Shown here piece by piece: positions 5,901 to 12,618 of a DNA stretch of 12,618 bases. The stretch comes from Bacteroidales bacterium UBA4417. GTDB lineage: Bacteria > Bacteroidota > Bacteroidia > Bacteroidales > UBA4417. The translations under genes and the position numbers were made by a program. The notes beneath the pieces were generated by a model. The model saw nothing but the letters and a program-made list of their open reading frames with translations, was not told the DNA's origin and searched no databases. Location: the NCBI GenBank assembly GCA_002389705.1, contig DGQJ01000095.1, positions 152 to 12,769 of the forward strand, read 5' to 3'. Numbering within the stretch: position 1 is the first letter of the stretch; each line of letters starts with the position of its first letter.

Positions 5901-8900
5901 ATGAAAATTCCTACACTTTTCAGATGTAGTATCAAAAACTACATTTCATCAGAAACATTCCTGAAGATGAAACTTACCATTTTCCTTTTGATTTTAGCCT
6001 TCCTGCAGGTACATGCCGAAGGCTTTTCGCAGCAGATTACGCTAAACCAAAAAAATGCGAAGCTGGAGGATGTGTTTAAGCAGATCATGAAGCAAACTGA
6101 TAGCCATTTTATGTACTCCCCGCAAATGCTGAAGGATGCAAAACCTGTAAACGTGGAGCTTACCGATGCAACACTCACCGAAGCTCTTGAACAGTGTTTC
6201 AACGGGCAACCCCTTACATATGTAATCGACAACAATATAGTAGTTGTAAAAATGAAGGCAGTGCCACCTCCTCCAATTACAGGAAAAGTTACTGATGATA
6301 AGGGCAATCCACTACCCTATGTAAGTGTAGTGATAAAAGGCACTACAACAGGTACCACCACGGACGATAACGGTATGTTCAGCATACAGGCAAAAAAAGG
6401 AGATGTGCTTGTATTTTCAATGGTTGGCTATGAACATAAGGAAGTAATTGCTGGTGAAGGGCCGGTTAATATCACACTTGCCATTGTTGCAAGCATTCTC
6501 GACGAAGTGCAGGTAATAGGATATGGCACAACTACAAAACGGCAAAATACCGGTGCGGTAAGTACAATGAAATCTGAGGATATCAGCAAACAGCCCTTAG
6601 GCAATTTTGCCCAGGCCTTGCAGGGAAAAATGACAGGTGTTGTGGTTACCAGCAACGAAGGATCAGTGGGTAGCTCCGTCAATATTCAAATCCGGGGACT
6701 GAATTCCTTTGGTTCGGGCACCACTCCTTTGTATATTGTGGATGGCGTTATCATTGATGCAAATACATCAGACGCACTAACTTCGAGTTATGTGCATGGT
6801 ACTTCCCCCTTAAACGCCATCAATCCGAATGATATAGCCAGTATCGATATTCTGAAAGATGCAGATGCTACGGCCATTTACGGCTCGCGCGGTACTAACG
6901 GCGTTGTGCTGATTACCACCAAAAGGGCTGAGTTAGGCAAAACAAAAGTGAATATTGATATGAACACCGGCTTTAATAAAGCAACCTATACTGCAAAATT
7001 ATTAAATACAGGACAATATGTTGCATTGCGGAATGAAGCGTATACCCTGGATAATAAAATTCCGATTGAAAGTAGGGCAGCCGACCTTACAAACCTTCCT
7101 CCCTGGGTAGAAGGAGCCTATACGGATTGGACAGATTATGAACTGGGCAACCAGGCACTTGTTACCAATCTAAACGCCAACCTCTCGGGCGGCGATAAAA
7201 ATCTGAATTATTATTTCAGTACCGGCTATTTGAAACAAAATGATATTCAACCGGGTAACCCTTACCAGGAGCGCATCTCGAGCCGTTTGAATTTACATAG
7301 TTTAGGAATGAAGGACAAACTGGAATCGGATTTCTCGATTCAGTATTCTATTGATAAACTAAAACCCAGCCGGGTGGCAACAAACTATGTTGGCGGTGTT
7401 CGCTTTTTGCCTCCTAATTTCCCACTTTACGGCGAAGATGGGGAATATTACTGGGGTTCATCCGCTGCTTTTAATATTTCGAACCCCGAAGCATCCCTCA
7501 ATATAAAACAGGAAAATATGACCCATAATTTCCTGGGTAGTGCCAACTTCAGTTATTTAATTTATAAAGGCCTGAAAGCGAAAGCAGCGTTTTCTTACGA
7601 CAATCAGAGTACCAATGCGGAAAGCAAGTTTCCGGCTTCAGCGGTAAATCCATACAATCCTGTTGAGCCAGGAACCAGTTCTACTTTCGGAAATTACACT
7701 TCGCTGAATTTTGAGCCGCAATTAACCTATAACGGTAAAATTTCAAAAGGCACCATTGAGGCCTTGCTGGGGTCAACCTGGTTCAAAAATAAAGCTACAA
7801 GCAAATCACTCGTCCTGGCTGATTATCCCGGCGATGATTTCATGGGCTCCTGGGATTTTGCAAATACCATGACTTACAAAAGCAGTTCCAGTGGCGAAAC
7901 CCGATTTCGTTCCTATTTTGCAAGGATAAATTATAACTGGGATACCAAATACATTCTTAATCTGTCGTACCGAAAGGACGGATCTTCCAAATTCGGACCC
8001 AATTACAAATGGGGTGATTTCGGAGCCGTTGGTGCTGCATGGGTTTTCTCAAACGAATCGTTTGTGAAAAACGGCTTGTCCTTTCTGAGCTTCGGAAAGT
8101 TGCGGGCAAGCTATGGGGTAACAGGCAACGACCAGATTGCGGATTACCAGTACCTGAATTTATATTCCGCCGAAAATGTTGCATACGGAACTTCCATAGG
8201 CCTGAACACTCAATATTTGTATAATCCGGATATACATTGGGAACAAACCAATAAACTGGAAGCCGCACTGGAATTCGGATTATTTAAAGACAGGATAGGG
8301 GGATCAGTTTCATGGTACCGGAATATGACCACCGATTTCCTGATTTCGGAACCCATAGCGTCACAAACAGGATTTAGTTCTTACGTAAATAATTTTAAAG
8401 GCATTGTACAAAATACAGGCTGGGAATTCGAATTACGCACCCTTAATATTATGAACCCAAATTTTCAATGGAAGACCAACTTTAATTTTACCATTGCAAA
8501 AAATTCGTTGTATAAATATGACGATTTGGAAGGTTCCGCCTATGCTGAAAAATATGAAATCGGCCAGCCCCTTGATATAGTAAGGATGTATTATGTAGAC
8601 TCAATATCGAAAGTAAACGGGTATGCCAAATTCAGGGACGTGAACGGGGATGGAAAGCTTACCTACCCGGCTGATTACGTCACCATAGGATCACCTACTC
8701 CAAGAAATTACGGAGGCATGGAGAACGTGTTTACCTATAAAAATTTTGAACTGGGTTTCACCATAACCTGCGCGCAACAAATGGTTACGAACTGGTATTT
8801 TAATACCTCACTGCCCGGCAGGGCACGGAACACTCCTGATTTACTCCTGGGTAACTACTGGCAGAAAACGGGTGATGACGCTACCTATCCCAGGCCAACA

Positions 8901-9188
8901 ACAGGACTGGTTAACAATATGGATGTTAGGAACCTCTCCTATACCAATTTGTCAAATATGGCTTATAATGATATCCTGTGGTTCAGGCTGAACAACGTAT
9001 CGCTTAGGTATTCCTTGCCGGAAGCCTGGGTTCAGAAATCGGGTATGAGTAATGTTTCGGTATATGCCCGGGGACAAAACCTCACATTTTACTCACCCGT
9101 TGATTTAGGTAAGGATCCGCAGGCCGCGGGCGGTGGTTCTGGAGTTCCACTCAAGAGTTGGGTATTCGGATTACAGATAGCCTTTTAA
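5901..9188 (+). CDS. SusC/RagA-like TonB-dependent outer-membrane receptor with STN signalling domain
   Basis: 1095-residue energy-coupled importer. The order is: signal region with hydrophobic core at about 23-39 ending HAEGFSQ; STN domain at about 46-118, which signals to the FecR protein; carboxypeptidase-regulatory-like beta domain at about 126-196 (ITGKVTDDKGNPLPYVSVVIKG); TonB box DEVQVIGYGT at 201-210; plug to about 341 (IRGLNSFGSGTTPLYIVDG, and NPNDIASIDILKDADATAIYGSRGTNGVVLITT from residue 308); then the beta-barrel, ending with an aromatic residue (SWVFGLQIAF). An acidic DVNGDG at 913-918 resembles a calcium loop and is common in SusC barrels. A longer frame opens at TTG 5778, with an ATG at 5850, but ATG 5901 gives the family-typical N-terminus and follows a C/A-rich leader, so it is preferred. 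The SusD-like partner starts 21 bases downstream. The ligand (glycan, peptide or other) cannot be deduced. Confidence 0.95.
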   Translation: MKIPTLFRCSIKNYISSETFLKMKLTIFLLILAFLQVHAEGFSQQITLNQKNAKLEDVFKQIMKQTDSHFMYSPQMLKDAKPVNVELTDATLTEALEQCFNGQPLTYVIDNNIVVVKMKAVPPPPITGKVTDDKGNPLPYVSVVIKGTTTGTTTDDNGMFSIQAKKGDVLVFSMVGYEHKEVIAGEGPVNITLAIVASILDEVQVIGYGTTTKRQNTGAVSTMKSEDISKQPLGNFAQALQGKMTGVVVTSNEGSVGSSVNIQIRGLNSFGSGTTPLYIVDGVIIDANTSDALTSSYVHGTSPLNAINPNDIASIDILKDADATAIYGSRGTNGVVLITTKRAELGKTKVNIDMNTGFNKATYTAKLLNTGQYVALRNEAYTLDNKIPIESRAADLTNLPPWVEGAYTDWTDYELGNQALVTNLNANLSGGDKNLNYYFSTGYLKQNDIQPGNPYQERISSRLNLHSLGMKDKLESDFSIQYSIDKLKPSRVATNYVGGVRFLPPNFPLYGEDGEYYWGSSAAFNISNPEASLNIKQENMTHNFLGSANFSYLIYKGLKAKAAFSYDNQSTNAESKFPASAVNPYNPVEPGTSSTFGNYTSLNFEPQLTYNGKISKGTIEALLGSTWFKNKATSKSLVLADYPGDDFMGSWDFANTMTYKSSSSGETRFRSYFARINYNWDTKYILNLSYRKDGSSKFGPNYKWGDFGAVGAAWVFSNESFVKNGLSFLSFGKLRASYGVTGNDQIADYQYLNLYSAENVAYGTSIGLNTQYLYNPDIHWEQTNKLEAALEFGLFKDRIGGSVSWYRNMTTDFLISEPIASQTGFSSYVNNFKGIVQNTGWEFELRTLNIMNPNFQWKTNFNFTIAKNSLYKYDDLEGSAYAEKYEIGQPLDIVRMYYVDSISKVNGYAKFRDVNGDGKLTYPADYVTIGSPTPRNYGGMENVFTYKNFELGFTITCAQQMVTNWYFNTSLPGRARNTPDLLLGNYWQKTGDDATYPRPTTGLVNNMDVRNLSYTNLSNMAYNDILWFRLNNVSLRYSLPEAWVQKSGMSNVSVYARGQNLTFYSPVDLGKDPQAAGGGSGVPLKSWVFGLQIAF

Positions 9189-9209
9189 TTCACACTAAAA
9201 ACAAAAATC

Positions 9210-10643
9210 ATGAAAAATAAATATAAAACCACATACCTTACTGTAATAGTATGTCTGCTGCTTTTATCAGTTACTTCGTGCGAAGATTTCCTGGAGGCTC
9301 CGCTTCCCCCCGAAAAAATTACAACCGACAAAGTGTTTGGTTCTGCAGGCACTTTAGAAATGGCCATGTTAGGGGTATACACCAAAGCAACTAATTATTA
9401 CGGAGCAGGACAATTTGTTTATTGCGCAGATCAGCTTGCTGACAATTTGAGTGCTAATCCTCCGCTGGCTTCTGATATCATGTCAACTTCGGAATATGAT
9501 GCCAGCAATTCATCTTCACTGAGCAATACATGGTCTCAGCCATATGCTGCCATATATGAAGCCAACACGATGTTACTAAACTTACCCACGGCAACAGCAA
9601 AAATTACCGACGAAGAGCGGGATCATTATATGGCCCAGGCCCTGTTTTTGCGGGCACTTATGTACTTCGAACTGGTTAGGCTATATGGGGACGTGCCCTT
9701 AATTCTGGAACCTGATCCAACCGTTTCAAAAACAAAAGCCCGGACCCCGAAAGCAGAAGTGTTTGCCTCCGTAATAGCGGATCTCAAAGAAGCCATGGAC
9801 CTGTTGCCTGCTACCAATATCAGTGGGCTGGATGCCAGGCGCTGTGCTAATAAATATGTGGCAGAGGCGTTACTGGCCAGGGTATATTTATTTATGGGTG
9901 ATTACGCAAATGCAGAAACTTCAGCTACCAATGTAATTAACAGCGGCAATTACAGCCTGGAAACCGATCTGACGGCAGTATTAATGAGAAGAAGCACTGA
10001 GATAATTTTTGCCATGGATGGGGCCATGATAGATTTTCCAAATAGTTGCTTTTATTATGGATTGTATGGAATGCCCAATTTTTACCAGGACGCTCCGGAG
10101 CCTTACGCAAATGAATATTCGGGATGGGGATGTTTAACGCAGAGTGCCATTAATGAATACGAATCGGATGACCAGCGTTTTGCTACCTGGTTTACCTATT
10201 CGGCGGAGGAAAATGTTTTTTCGATAAAATACCCGTATAATATTTTCTACCAGGAACTGGCTGATGCAGATCCACAGGACTTCTGTGTACTTCGGTTATC
10301 AGAAATGTATTTGATAAGGGCAGAAGCAAAAGCCCGTAAATCTTCTCCTGATCTGCAAGGTGCTGCCGAAGATCTGAACCAGGTAAGGACCATCCATGGA
10401 GGCTTAACCGGCATATCTGCAGGCTCGCAAAGCGAAATGCTTACGGCATTGGAACATGAGAATAGGGTGGAATTTATGTGTGAAGGTCATCGCTGGTACG
10501 ATTTGGTTCGCACCAACCGTGCCGATGCCGTATTAAGCCAGCTGGAATATAAAACAGGCTGGGAAGCGCATAAAGTGCTATTACCTGTACCGGCTAAAGA
10601 GTTAATAAATAATACTAACCTGGTACCAAACCCAGGCTATTAG
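9210..10643 (+). CDS. SusD/RagB-like outer-membrane lipoprotein
   Basis: 477-residue surface lipoprotein expected to form the hinged lid over the SusC-like barrel and to capture ligand. The signal peptide ends in lipobox VTSC with Cys24 as the lipidation site, followed by acidic residues (EDFLE). The N-terminal TPR-rich half contains AQALFLRALMYFELVRLYGDVPLI (about 142-165) and KYVAEALLARVYLFMGDYANAETSA (about 215-239). The C-terminal half carries RLSEMYLIRAEAKA (362-375), AAEDLNQVR, ENRVEFMCEGHRWYDLVR (417-434) and the closing LLPVPAKELINNTNLVPNPGY. It lies 21 bases after the receptor gene, so the two are surely cotranscribed. It is at the short end of the family. The binding residues do not reveal the ligand. 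Confidence 0.95.
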   Translation: MKNKYKTTYLTVIVCLLLLSVTSCEDFLEAPLPPEKITTDKVFGSAGTLEMAMLGVYTKATNYYGAGQFVYCADQLADNLSANPPLASDIMSTSEYDASNSSSLSNTWSQPYAAIYEANTMLLNLPTATAKITDEERDHYMAQALFLRALMYFELVRLYGDVPLILEPDPTVSKTKARTPKAEVFASVIADLKEAMDLLPATNISGLDARRCANKYVAEALLARVYLFMGDYANAETSATNVINSGNYSLETDLTAVLMRRSTEIIFAMDGAMIDFPNSCFYYGLYGMPNFYQDAPEPYANEYSGWGCLTQSAINEYESDDQRFATWFTYSAEENVFSIKYPYNIFYQELADADPQDFCVLRLSEMYLIRAEAKARKSSPDLQGAAEDLNQVRTIHGGLTGISAGSQSEMLTALEHENRVEFMCEGHRWYDLVRTNRADAVLSQLEYKTGWEAHKVLLPVPAKELINNTNLVPNPGY

Positions 10644-10660
10644 TTCATTCATACACAGAT

Positions 10661-10697
10661 AGATAACATCCTTCCGCCAGGTGAAAGGATGTTATCT
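10661..10697 (+). terminator. Strong hairpin after the SusD-like gene (attenuator or terminator-like)
   Basis: AGATAACATCCTT (10661-10673) and AAGGATGTTATCT (10685-10697) are exact reverse complements, a perfect 13-bp stem with an 11-base loop, 17 bases after the SusD-like stop. What follows is TCCCCACGCG, not a U-run, so complete intrinsic termination is doubtful. It could instead protect the upstream mRNA from 3' decay and lower expression of the downstream thioredoxin gene. Confidence 0.55.
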
Positions 10698-10807
10698 TCC
10701 CCACGCGACAAATACAGGCTTGCTCCTTCGTAAAATTCTGTAGTTGATAACCGGAATTTTGCTATCTGTTTCCATACCATTGTCAAAACTTTAAAACACT
10801 GAACAAA

Positions 10808-11932
10808 ATGAAATATTTCTGTGCTTTTTTGCTGTTAATTCATGCATTTGCGGCCAATGCACAAACACTTAAGCCTTTCACTATCGAAGGTGATATTACC
10901 GGCATTACCGATAAAATCGACTCCATTCATCTATCATTTACAACAGAAGGAAAGCAGAGCGACCTGGCGTTCCCGGTTAACAAAGGCCGATTCATGATCA
11001 AAGGGGATATTTCGCAACCGGCTATTGCCCTTATCTATTATTTTGCATCTGCCGATACAGTCCGGATCAAATTTCAGAGCACTCAAAATACAAGCGCTAA
11101 AATCTTTATCCAGTCAGGGAAAATGAATTTTAAGTCTGGCCTCACGATCTCCGATAATACGTTGAGCGGCTCACCATATGATGCTGATTTCAAAGAAATG
11201 GAAAAGAAAGCAAACGATTTTGGTGTAAAGTGGGGGGTAGAATTTGAACGTTGTATGCTGGAAAAAGATACTATTCAGCGACAGCAAAAGCTTAATGCAT
11301 TACTGGATTCGAGCCGGGTATATCCTGTAAAAATATGGATACCCTATTTAGACAGCCATCCGCAATCGCCATTGGTTTTTTATGGGATTACCGAAATGAT
11401 GAGATTCAACCATAATTTTCAGGGGCAGAATATTGCACCAATATACGACAGGCTTTCTCCTGAAATGAAAAATTCGTACGAAGGCAAACGGCTGAAAGCG
11501 ATCATTGCAACCGGTAACGGGAGCATAGCCCCTGAATTTTCACAGGCCGATACAGCTGGGGTAATGGTTTCCTTATCCTCCTTCAGGGGTAAGTATGTTT
11601 TGCTCGACTTCTGGGGAAGCTGGTGTGTGTTTTGCAGAAAGGAAAGTCCCAATCTCATTAAAAATTTCGAAAAATATATGGACAAGGGATTTACCATTAT
11701 AAGCATTGCTGCTGATGACGACAAAAAGAAATGGATGGGAGCCATTCATAAAGACAATGTAGGCAGGTGGAATCATTTGAGCGACCTGAAAGGCATGAAG
11801 AATGAAGTTTCAAAATTGTATTGCATCTCTTCTTATCCCAGCAATTTCCTGATTGGTCCGGACGGTAAAATTATTGCCCAAAACCTGCGGGGGGAAGCAC
11901 TGGACAGTAAACTGGCAGAAATATTCAAGTGA
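10808..11932 (+). CDS. TlpA-like thioredoxin-fold protein with DUF4369-type N-terminus, CVFC active site
   Basis: 374-residue exported protein. Residues 1-19 are a signal peptide (hydrophobic core, ANAQ). About 22-120 is a beta-rich DUF4369-like domain (FTIEGDITGITDKIDSIHLSF, GRFMIKGDIS). 125-235 is a helical linker. The thioredoxin/AhpC-TSA domain runs from about 238, with SLSSFRGKYVLLDFWGSWCVFCRKESPNL (active cysteines 273 and 276), the cis-proline loop SSYPSNFLIGPDGKII (Pro344) and a C-terminal helix. The family normally shows WCxPC, but here the residue before the second Cys is Phe276-adjacent Phe275, not Pro. Other cysteines are 149 and 339. It probably reduces or shuffles disulfides in the periplasm; its substrate is unknown. 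Such proteins commonly sit beside SusC/SusD pairs in Bacteroidota. It is separated from the SusD-like gene by 164 bases and a strong hairpin. The ATG at 10808 directly starts the signal peptide. Confidence 0.92.
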   Translation: MKYFCAFLLLIHAFAANAQTLKPFTIEGDITGITDKIDSIHLSFTTEGKQSDLAFPVNKGRFMIKGDISQPAIALIYYFASADTVRIKFQSTQNTSAKIFIQSGKMNFKSGLTISDNTLSGSPYDADFKEMEKKANDFGVKWGVEFERCMLEKDTIQRQQKLNALLDSSRVYPVKIWIPYLDSHPQSPLVFYGITEMMRFNHNFQGQNIAPIYDRLSPEMKNSYEGKRLKAIIATGNGSIAPEFSQADTAGVMVSLSSFRGKYVLLDFWGSWCVFCRKESPNLIKNFEKYMDKGFTIISIAADDDKKKWMGAIHKDNVGRWNHLSDLKGMKNEVSKLYCISSYPSNFLIGPDGKIIAQNLRGEALDSKLAEIFK

Positions 11933-11994
11933 TTCGCATGATTGGAACCTGATTTCAATATTCTATCATGCAATGATAAGATCAATCAGAATTA

Positions 11995-12108
11995 ATGGCA
12001 GAAATCGAAAAGAATTTTAAGAATGGTTTGGTTGGTTTAATTGATGGTTTGGAACAAGGCTGCCCATACAGTATAGGCAGCCTCTGTTTCACCGGATGTT
12101 TAACATAA
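11995..12108 (+). CDS. Doubtful 37-residue cysteine-containing ORF
   Basis: ATG 11995 to TAA 12106-12108 encodes 37 residues: a charged start MAEIEKNFKNG, a GL-rich repeat (NGLVGLIDGL), then a tail GCPYSIGSLCFTGC with Cys23, Cys31 and Cys35 among Ser and Thr. This outline resembles a leader-plus-core peptide precursor, but no modifying enzyme or exporter is visible. The hairpin at 12057-12083 lies inside the ORF; if that hairpin ends the upstream transcript, the ORF could not be fully made from it. No Shine-Dalgarno is present, which is uninformative in this phylum. A chance ORF is the more likely reading. Confidence 0.15.
   Translation: MAEIEKNFKNGLVGLIDGLEQGCPYSIGSLCFTGCLT
12057..12083 (+). 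terminator. Hairpin, probable transcript end of the thioredoxin gene
   Basis: AGGCTGCC (12057-12064) and GGCAGCCT (12076-12083) pair perfectly. The interior can add ATA/TAT after one mismatch, leaving a CAG loop. It is followed by CTGTTTC, a poor U-tract. It lies 124 bases after the TlpA-like stop and well before the next gene, so a terminator role is plausible but not canonical. Confidence 0.5.
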
Positions 12109-12278
12109 CGGGTTAAGAAAGCCATATCTCAATATCACTTTCCACATTGATTGATAAAAAAAGAACAGCAAAAGAGAAATACAAAGGAATCCAAATTAAA
12201 TCCGGAGTTATGCTGATCTATGTATGCTAACAACTGAAAAAAAAATTCAATAATAAAAACCTGTAAACAACTTATACC

Positions 12279-12618
12279 ATGAAAAAAACAGCCTTGTTGA
12301 TACTTACCCTGATTTTAATGGGGATTACCCAACTCTCAGCACAATTAACCATTACACCGTTAAAACCAATACCCGGTGATGTAATTACGATTAAATATAC
12401 TCCTCCGGCAAACGTATTTAAAGAAACTGATGCCATTCAATGCGAAGCAAGGAAATGGGGAATGTATGAAGATGATATAGTTTTTGAATCCGCTACTCAA
12501 AATAAACAAATCGATATCAAATTAATAAAAAATGGTAAACGGTATGAAGGTACAATAGCCACCGATAGCCTGACCAGGGCTGTAACCTTCAATTTTACTT
12601 CCGGCACTGTCAATTGGG
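12279..12618 (+). CDS. Secreted protein, N-terminal part only (cut by window end)
   Basis: An open frame from ATG 12279 runs off the window after 113 complete codons. Residues 1-21 are a clear signal peptide (MKKTALLILTLILMGITQLSAQ), and the mature part begins LTITPLKPIPGDVITIKYTPP, followed by a beta-rich stretch with KLIKNGKRYEGTIATDSLTRAVTFNF. This resembles the Ig-like N-terminal region that precedes a thioredoxin domain in some large Bacteroidota TlpA-family proteins, so a second disulfide-handling protein is a reasonable guess. The decisive C-terminal part is outside the window. It was too short to be listed as a complete ORF. It is co-oriented with the operon but separated by a hairpin and 346 bases, so it may have its own promoter. 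Confidence 0.8.
   Translation, partial: MKKTALLILTLILMGITQLSAQLTITPLKPIPGDVITIKYTPPANVFKETDAIQCEARKWGMYEDDIVFESATQNKQIDIKLIKNGKRYEGTIATDSLTRAVTFNFTSGTVNW

Larger units (their letters stand above)
11933..12278. other. Intergenic region of 346 bases
   Basis: It contains a small dyad (TATCAT at 11964-11969, ATGATA at 11973-11978), a 9-bp direct repeat ATGGTTTGG (12023-12031 and 12044-12052, 21 bases apart), a GC-rich hairpin (12057-12083), and an uncertain 37-codon ORF spanning the last two. From 12110 to 12278 it is AT-rich and should hold the promoter of the next gene, but no clear TAnnTTTG box is visible. Confidence 0.55.

Noticed and set aside
10758..10782. Promoter for the TlpA-like gene (TTTG at 10758-10761 with TACCATTG at 10775-10782)
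   Set aside because: The spacer is only 13 bases where about 19-21 is expected, and the -7 box has a mismatch in the conserved part.
1..12618. CRISPR array, tRNA, rRNA or complete insertion sequence
   Set aside because: I saw no regularly spaced repeats, no cloverleaf with conserved TψC-like arm, no rRNA-like blocks and no transposase with terminal inverted repeats.

Overview
The window looks like chromosomal DNA from a member of the Bacteroidota. The evidence is an adjacent SusC-like/SusD-like outer-membrane pair, an ECF sigma factor and FecR-type anti-sigma factor of the kind expanded in this phylum, a DUF4369-type thioredoxin lipoprotein/periplasmic family, AT-rich intergenic DNA, start codons without Shine-Dalgarno sequences, and a promoter-like box (TAnnTTTG) instead of an E. 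coli-type -10. I cannot assign a family or genus from sequence alone.

Left part (1-2528): a secreted arylsulfatase on the minus strand (96-1886), closely resembling the AtsA type, with all catalytic motifs present. Its upstream region is a 642-base divergent gap that holds a 16-bp dyad near the sulfatase start, plus direct repeats and a 10-bp palindrome nearer to the next gene. Centre-left (2529-3781): a LuxR/GerE-type regulator with a PAS-like N-terminal half, then a 494-base gap with a hairpin, no recognisable gene and, at its right edge, a plausible Bacteroidota promoter for the sigma factor.

Centre and right (3782-11932): a co-directional run of ECF sigma factor, FecR-like anti-sigma factor, STN-domain SusC-like TonB-dependent receptor, SusD-like lipoprotein and TlpA-like thioredoxin protein. 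This is the standard layout of a self-sensing uptake system. The receptor would bind a ligand with the SusD lid and import it. Its N-terminal STN domain would report occupancy to the periplasmic part of FecR, which would release the sigma factor to raise transcription of the receptor genes. The thioredoxin-like protein lies beyond a strong 13-bp hairpin. It is co-oriented but may be expressed at a different level. Its active site is unusual (CVFC in place of CxPC).

Right edge (11933-12618): a 346-base gap with a hairpin and a doubtful 37-codon cysteine-containing ORF, then the start of another secreted protein that runs off the window. No glycoside hydrolase or polysaccharide lyase is present, so the ligand cannot be named. 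The linkage of the sulfatase to the uptake system is positional only. All core genes belong to known families. The less explained parts are the leader of the SusC-like gene (a perfect 12-bp palindrome and a GC-rich hairpin), the non-canonical thioredoxin site and the short cysteine ORF.
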